NCBI GenBank assembly: GCA_023386495.1
Contig: JAEWJS010000185.1
Coordinates: 1 to 62,524, forward strand
DNA: 62,524 bases
From: Bacillota bacterium
Lineage (GTDB): Bacteria > Bacillota > Bacilli > Paenibacillales > Paenibacillaceae
Direction of reading: 5' to 3'
Position 1 is the first letter of the stretch. Every line of letters starts with the position of its first letter. Below are positions 59,038 to 62,524 of this stretch, piece after piece. Made by a program: the position numbers and the translations under genes. The notes under the pieces were generated by a model. That model did no database searches and was not told the DNA's origin. It saw only the letters and a list, made by a program, of their open reading frames with translations.

Positions 59038-60201
59038 ATGAGTATTCAACCACACGGCGGCGTATTGGTGAATCGCATAGCCGCTGACGGGGAACGTGAC
59101 CAACTGCTTGCTGAGGCAGCAGGACTAAGCGTAATTCCGGTCAACACATGGACGATTTCCGACTTGGACCTGATCGGCGTAGGCGCCTTCTCGCCGCTTA
59201 CGGGCTTCATGAATGAAGCGGATTATCGTTCGGTTGTGGACAATATGCGTCTTGCGAACGGCCTAGTCTGGAGCATACCGATTACGCTGGCCGTCGAAGA
59301 TGCCGTTGCATCGTCTCTCAAGGTAGGCGAACGTGCAGCGCTCAAGGGTGAGAACGGCTTGATCTATGCGGTCATCGATGTTGAGAGCATCTACTCGGTC
59401 GATCAGAAGCATGAAGCCGTGAAGGTATTCAAGACGGATGAGCTGGAGCATCCGGGCGTTGCGAAGCTGATGGAGCGTCCATCGACTTATGTCGGCGGTC
59501 CGATTACCGTACTCAATCGTCCGAAGCCTGAGAAGTTCGAAGACTTCTACTTCGATCCCTCCGAGACGCGCCGGATCTTCGCAGAGAAGGGTTGGAAGAC
59601 GGTTGTCGGTTTCCAGACGCGGAACCCGGTTCACCGGGCGCATGAATACATTCAGAAGTGCGCGATGGAGATCGTCGATGCGCTGTTCTTGAATCCGCTC
59701 GTCGGCGAGACGAAGTCGGATGACGTGCCTGCCAACGTCCGCATGAAGAGCTACTTGGCGCTGCTCGAGAATTACTACCCGAAGGATCGCGTATTCCTCG
59801 GCGTGTTCCCGGCTGCCATGCGGTATGCCGGTCCGCGTGAAGCGATTTTCCATGCCATGGTACGTAAAAACTACGGCTGCTCGCACTTCATTGTCGGACG
59901 CGACCACGCAGGCGTAGGCGACTACTACGGTACGTATGAGGCGCAAGAACTGCTGAAGTCGTTCCCGCAAGAAGAGCTGGGCATCATGCCGCTCTACTTC
60001 GAGCATAGCTTCTTCTGCACGAAATGCGGCAACATGGCGACGCCGAAGACTTGCCCGCATGATAAAGCGGATCATCTGACGCTGTCCGGCACGAAGGTGC
60101 GCGGCATGCTACGCGAAGGCATCAAGCCGCCAGCCGAGTTCTCGCGTCCGGAAGTAGCCCAGATATTGATAGATGGAATGTCTGAGAAGGTTGAGGCTTA
60201 A
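59038..60201 (+). CDS. sat: ATP sulfurylase
   Basis: A 387-aa sulfate adenylyltransferase that activates sulfate to APS. Active-site motifs QTRNPVHRAHEYI and GRDHAGVG are intact. CTKCGNMATPKTCPH is a probable zinc site in the C-terminal lobe. No APS kinase domain is fused. Forms a two-gene sulfate assimilation unit with cysH. Confidence 0.95.
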   Translation: MSIQPHGGVLVNRIAADGERDQLLAEAAGLSVIPVNTWTISDLDLIGVGAFSPLTGFMNEADYRSVVDNMRLANGLVWSIPITLAVEDAVASSLKVGERAALKGENGLIYAVIDVESIYSVDQKHEAVKVFKTDELEHPGVAKLMERPSTYVGGPITVLNRPKPEKFEDFYFDPSETRRIFAEKGWKTVVGFQTRNPVHRAHEYIQKCAMEIVDALFLNPLVGETKSDDVPANVRMKSYLALLENYYPKDRVFLGVFPAAMRYAGPREAIFHAMVRKNYGCSHFIVGRDHAGVGDYYGTYEAQELLKSFPQEELGIMPLYFEHSFFCTKCGNMATPKTCPHDKADHLTLSGTKVRGMLREGIKPPAEFSRPEVAQILIDGMSEKVEA

Positions 60202-60238
60202 AAGAGGCTTAACCTCGTGATCACGAGCGAATAAACAG

Positions 60239-60313
60239 CCACCCTGTCCCATATAGATGTATAGAGCTTGTATCGTGCTCTGGACATGACCTATGGGATC
60301 GGGGTGGTTTTTT
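60239..60313 (+). terminator. terminator after sat, running into the cwlD start
   Basis: CCACCCTGTCCCATA (60239-60253) pairs with TATGGGATCGGGGTGG (60292-60307), with an inner AGAGC/GCTCT stem, then six T's. The 3' arm's GGGGTGG is also the only ribosome-site-like sequence for cwlD. Confidence 0.85.
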
Positions 60314-60316
60314 GTT

Positions 60317-61087
60317 ATGCGCCGCATGAGAAGACGTGTCGTGGTGTGGATCAACTACCGGGGGGCGCTGCGCGTCGCCGTCGGCATTAGTACGGTGCTG
60401 CTCATCCTGCTGCTGCTCACGCAAGATACGCCGACCTCCCGAACATGGACGTACTGGACGCTGCCGCTCTCCGGCAAGACGATCTACCTCGATGCGGGAC
60501 ACGGCGGGGTGGACGGGGGTGCCGTGAGCAAGCAGGGAATCGTGGAGAAGGATCTGAACCTAGCGATCGCGCTTCATCTGCGGGACTACTTGCAGCAGGC
60601 AGGTGCCGTCGTCCGGATGACGCGTGAGGATGATCGCGATCTAGCGAATGAAGGGACGAGCGGATTCAGCCGCAGGAAGACAGAGGATCTGCTGCGACGG
60701 GTGGAACAGATCGAGAAGGAGAAGCCGGATGTGCTCGTCAGCGTTCATATGAACAGCATCCCATCGCCAAAATGGGCCGGCGCGCAGACGTTCTTCTATC
60801 CGAACCATCCAGACAACCAGATTCTAGCTTCCCTCATTCAGGATGAGATCAGGCGCAATCTCGAGAATACGAACCGAGTGGCCGCCCGGGTGAATGCGGT
60901 CTACCTGCTCAAGGCGGTCGAGGAAGTGCCCAGCGCGTTGGTCGAGGTCGGGTTCCTCTCGAACCCGGACGAAGCGCGCAGGCTCGCGGACGCCGAGTAT
61001 CAACGCCAGGTAGCTGCCGCAATCTACCAAGGGATCCTTCGTTATACGGCAGGGGAGAAGGGCGGCGCCGGCCTGAGCGCTTCTTAG
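60317..61087 (+). CDS. cwlD: CwlD, spore cortex N-acetylmuramoyl-L-alanine amidase
   Basis: A 256-aa zinc amidase that starts muramic-delta-lactam formation in the spore cortex. A signal anchor lies at about 10-35 (VAVGISTVLLILLLL). The catalytic domain has YLDAGHGGVDGG, VHMNS and EVGFLSNPDE with zinc ligands. ATG 60317 follows terminator T's by only 3 nt; ATG 60326 is an alternative. With sigH it supports a spore former. Confidence 0.94.
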   Translation: MRRMRRRVVVWINYRGALRVAVGISTVLLILLLLTQDTPTSRTWTYWTLPLSGKTIYLDAGHGGVDGGAVSKQGIVEKDLNLAIALHLRDYLQQAGAVVRMTREDDRDLANEGTSGFSRRKTEDLLRRVEQIEKEKPDVLVSVHMNSIPSPKWAGAQTFFYPNHPDNQILASLIQDEIRRNLENTNRVAARVNAVYLLKAVEEVPSALVEVGFLSNPDEARRLADAEYQRQVAAAIYQGILRYTAGEKGGAGLSAS

Positions 61088-61131
61088 GACGGGATTTGTG
61101 AGCTGGCGCATATGGATCGCGCATCGGGGTG

Positions 61132-61140
61132 TGGTATAAT
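61132..61140 (+). promoter_or_regulatory. extended -10 promoter of mrp
   Basis: TGGTATAAT at 61132-61140 gives TG-N-TATAAT; the -35 is poor, as is common for extended -10 promoters. Confidence 0.55.
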
Positions 61141-61221
61141 AAGGCGGATTATACGATACCACGCGAATAGACGCATGGGCGATCATACTCATGCGCCTTG
61201 CGAGATACGGGGTGCAGCGCT

Positions 61222-62307
61222 ATGTTAACGCGGGAACAAGCATTGGAAGCGGTTGGCCAAGTGATCGGCCAGACCGCAGGCAATAACGGATCGGCGCCGC
61301 AGGTACGCGACGTCGTCGTGAAGGACCGTCAAGTATCGCTGACGGTACTGGTACCCGGCGGGGAGGCGGATGCCCCGCTCGAAGCGGCGCTGCGCGGCGC
61401 GCTCGAGGCGATCGGCGCCGAAACCGTGCATCTGCGGTTTCGGCCCCTCGCCGAGGGGGTGGGCGCTGCGCCGACGCAGCAGGCCGCTGCGGGAGCAGGC
61501 GCCGTGCGCGGCCACGGCGCAGGCATGGAGCGGCATCCGCTGCTCGACCCGCGCAGCGGGGTGCAGTTCATTGCCGTCGCCAGCGGCAAGGGCGGCGTCG
61601 GCAAGTCGACGGTCACCGTCAACTTGGCCGTCGCATTGGCGCGGCAGGGCAAGCGCGTCGGCGTCATCGATGCCGATATTTACGGCTTCAGCGTACCTGA
61701 CATGATGGGCATCGAGGAGAAACCGCAGATCGTGAACGAGCGCGTCATTCCGATCGAACGTTTCGGCGTGAAGGTGATCTCGATGGGCTTCTTCGTCGAG
61801 GACAATGCGCCGATCGTCTGGCGCGGGCCGATGCTCGGCAAGATGCTGCGCAATTTCTTCTCCGAAATTGAATGGGGCGAGCTCGATTACATGCTGCTCG
61901 ATCTGCCGCCGGGCACGGGCGACGTTGCGCTCGACGTGCACCAGATGATCCCGCAGAGCAAGGAGATCATCGTTACGACGCCGCATGCGACAGCCGCATT
62001 CGTGGCCGCGCGCGCAGGCGCGATGGCAATCAAGACGGAACACGAAATTCTCGGCGTCGTCGAGAACATGTCCTACTACGAGTGCCCGTCATGCGGCAAG
62101 CGCGACGAGGTGTTCGGACGCGGCGGCGGTGCGCGGTTAGCCGAGCAGCTGCATACCGATCTGCTCGCGCAGCTGCCGCTCGGCGTGCCGGACAACCATG
62201 TCGCGGAGCCGGACTTCTCGCCGTCGATCTACAAGGCGGATACCGTCACGGGGCAGCTCTACAATGAGATCGCCCAATCGGTAATCGCACGCTGCGAGCA
62301 AGCTTAG
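61222..62307 (+). CDS. mrp: Mrp/NBP35-type P-loop ATPase (SalA-like)
   Basis: A 361-aa protein. N-terminal MIP18-like segment (1-80), Ala/Gly-rich linker, then a deviant Walker A GKGGVGKST near residue 122, DADIYGFS and DYMLLDLPPGTGD. CPSCGK near residue 290 is the CxxC that holds a bridging Fe-S cluster in Mrp carriers. In Bacillus the homologue SalA also regulates scoC; which role applies here is unclear. Start ATG 61222. Confidence 0.93.
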   Translation: MLTREQALEAVGQVIGQTAGNNGSAPQVRDVVVKDRQVSLTVLVPGGEADAPLEAALRGALEAIGAETVHLRFRPLAEGVGAAPTQQAAAGAGAVRGHGAGMERHPLLDPRSGVQFIAVASGKGGVGKSTVTVNLAVALARQGKRVGVIDADIYGFSVPDMMGIEEKPQIVNERVIPIERFGVKVISMGFFVEDNAPIVWRGPMLGKMLRNFFSEIEWGELDYMLLDLPPGTGDVALDVHQMIPQSKEIIVTTPHATAAFVAARAGAMAIKTEHEILGVVENMSYYECPSCGKRDEVFGRGGGARLAEQLHTDLLAQLPLGVPDNHVAEPDFSPSIYKADTVTGQLYNEIAQSVIARCEQA

Positions 62308-62350
62308 GGCGCAGACAGCCCGACTTGATGGCCCGCCGCAACCCGATAGC

Positions 62351-62398
62351 CACATAAAAAACCGGACAGCCCATGCGCTGTACCGGTTTTTTTATGTG
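62351..62398. terminator. bidirectional terminator after mrp
   Basis: CACATAAAAAACCGG and CCGGTTTTTTTATGTG pair, with inner ACAG/CTGT, and give T-runs on both strands. This suggests convergent transcription from the right edge. Confidence 0.9.
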
Positions 62399-62417
62399 CA
62401 AACCTATGCATGGTAGA

Positions 62418-62524
62418 TCAGCCGCCGCCTTCTTCGCCTTCTTCGCCGCCGCCTTCTTCGTGGTCTTCCTCGTGGCCATCAAGCGCACCTCACGCCGGGG
62501 ATGTGACCCCTCGATACCACGGCC
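62418..62524 (-). other. possible end of a minus-strand gene at the window edge
   Basis: A purine-rich GAA/GGC tract on the minus strand. One frame ends in DGHEEDHEEGGGEEGEEGGG and stops at 62418 just before the bidirectional terminator, like an acidic Gly-rich protein tail (gerD lies convergent here in Bacillus, from memory), but TGA at about 62483 interrupts it. Another frame gives MATRKTTKKAAAKKAKK, a Lys/Ala-rich start, but runs through the terminator. Not resolved. Confidence 0.3.

Noticed and set aside
60212..60227. Palindrome CTCGTGATCACGAG as a fifth copy of the structured element
   Set aside because: It shares only CGTGATCA; no TCAGC partner or stem lies at the right distance upstream.

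Overview
The window is a chromosomal core segment from a Gram-positive, Bacillales-type bacterium, most likely Paenibacillaceae (Paenibacillus or Cohnella-like). The gene order is the Bacillus ctsR-to-salA block (ctsR-mcsA-mcsB-clpC, radA, disA, yacL, ispDF, gltX, cysES, mrnC, rlmB, rae1, sigH, rpmG-secE-nusG, rplKAJL, rpoBC, str, S10/spc/alpha operons, truA, rplM-rpsI, cwlD, mrp). The DNA is GC-rich by eye and many core genes start with TTG or GTG behind strong Shine-Dalgarno sequences. No rRNA, tRNA, CRISPR array, prophage or transposase gene was seen.

Layout. 1-4940: heat-shock operon under a three-heptad CtsR operator. 5000-11073: an alpha/beta hydrolase coupled to a divergent radA, then a GGDEF diguanylate cyclase, disA (c-di-AMP synthase) and pssA. 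11074-12200: a non-coding stretch with two repeat types, and one minus-strand conserved gene. 12393-20828: yacL, ispD, ispF, gltX, a Cys-specific T-box, cysE, cysS, mrnC, rlmB, rae1. 20951-34312: sigH, rpmG, secE, nusG, rplK, rplA, the L10 leader, rplJ, rplL, an rRNA-methyltransferase-like gene, rpoB, rpoC. 34680-39468: L7Ae-like gene, rpsL, rpsG, fusA, tuf. 39797-40459: an inserted lipoprotein gene. 40884-56146: rpsJ through rplQ, with secY, adk, map, infA and rpoA. 56247-62307: truA, rplM, rpsI, an inserted cysH-sat pair, cwlD, mrp.

Most genes serve translation, transcription, secretion and protein quality control. Sulfur metabolism appears twice: cysE/cysS under a cysteine T-box, and cysH/sat for sulfate assimilation. 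Two cyclic-dinucleotide synthases of different chemistry (c-di-GMP and c-di-AMP) are neighbours.

The two strongest unusual signals are these. (1) A family of dispersed structured elements occurs four times in intergenic gaps (11613-11799, 19339-19384, 24512-24655, 34439-34589), always in the same orientation, with conserved loops and covarying stems. It looks like an undescribed structured RNA or a palindromic mobile repeat. (2) The tuf gene has an in-frame TAA at codon 162 of an otherwise full-length, intact EF-Tu frame. All work was by reading only; no alignments, folding or database searches were run.
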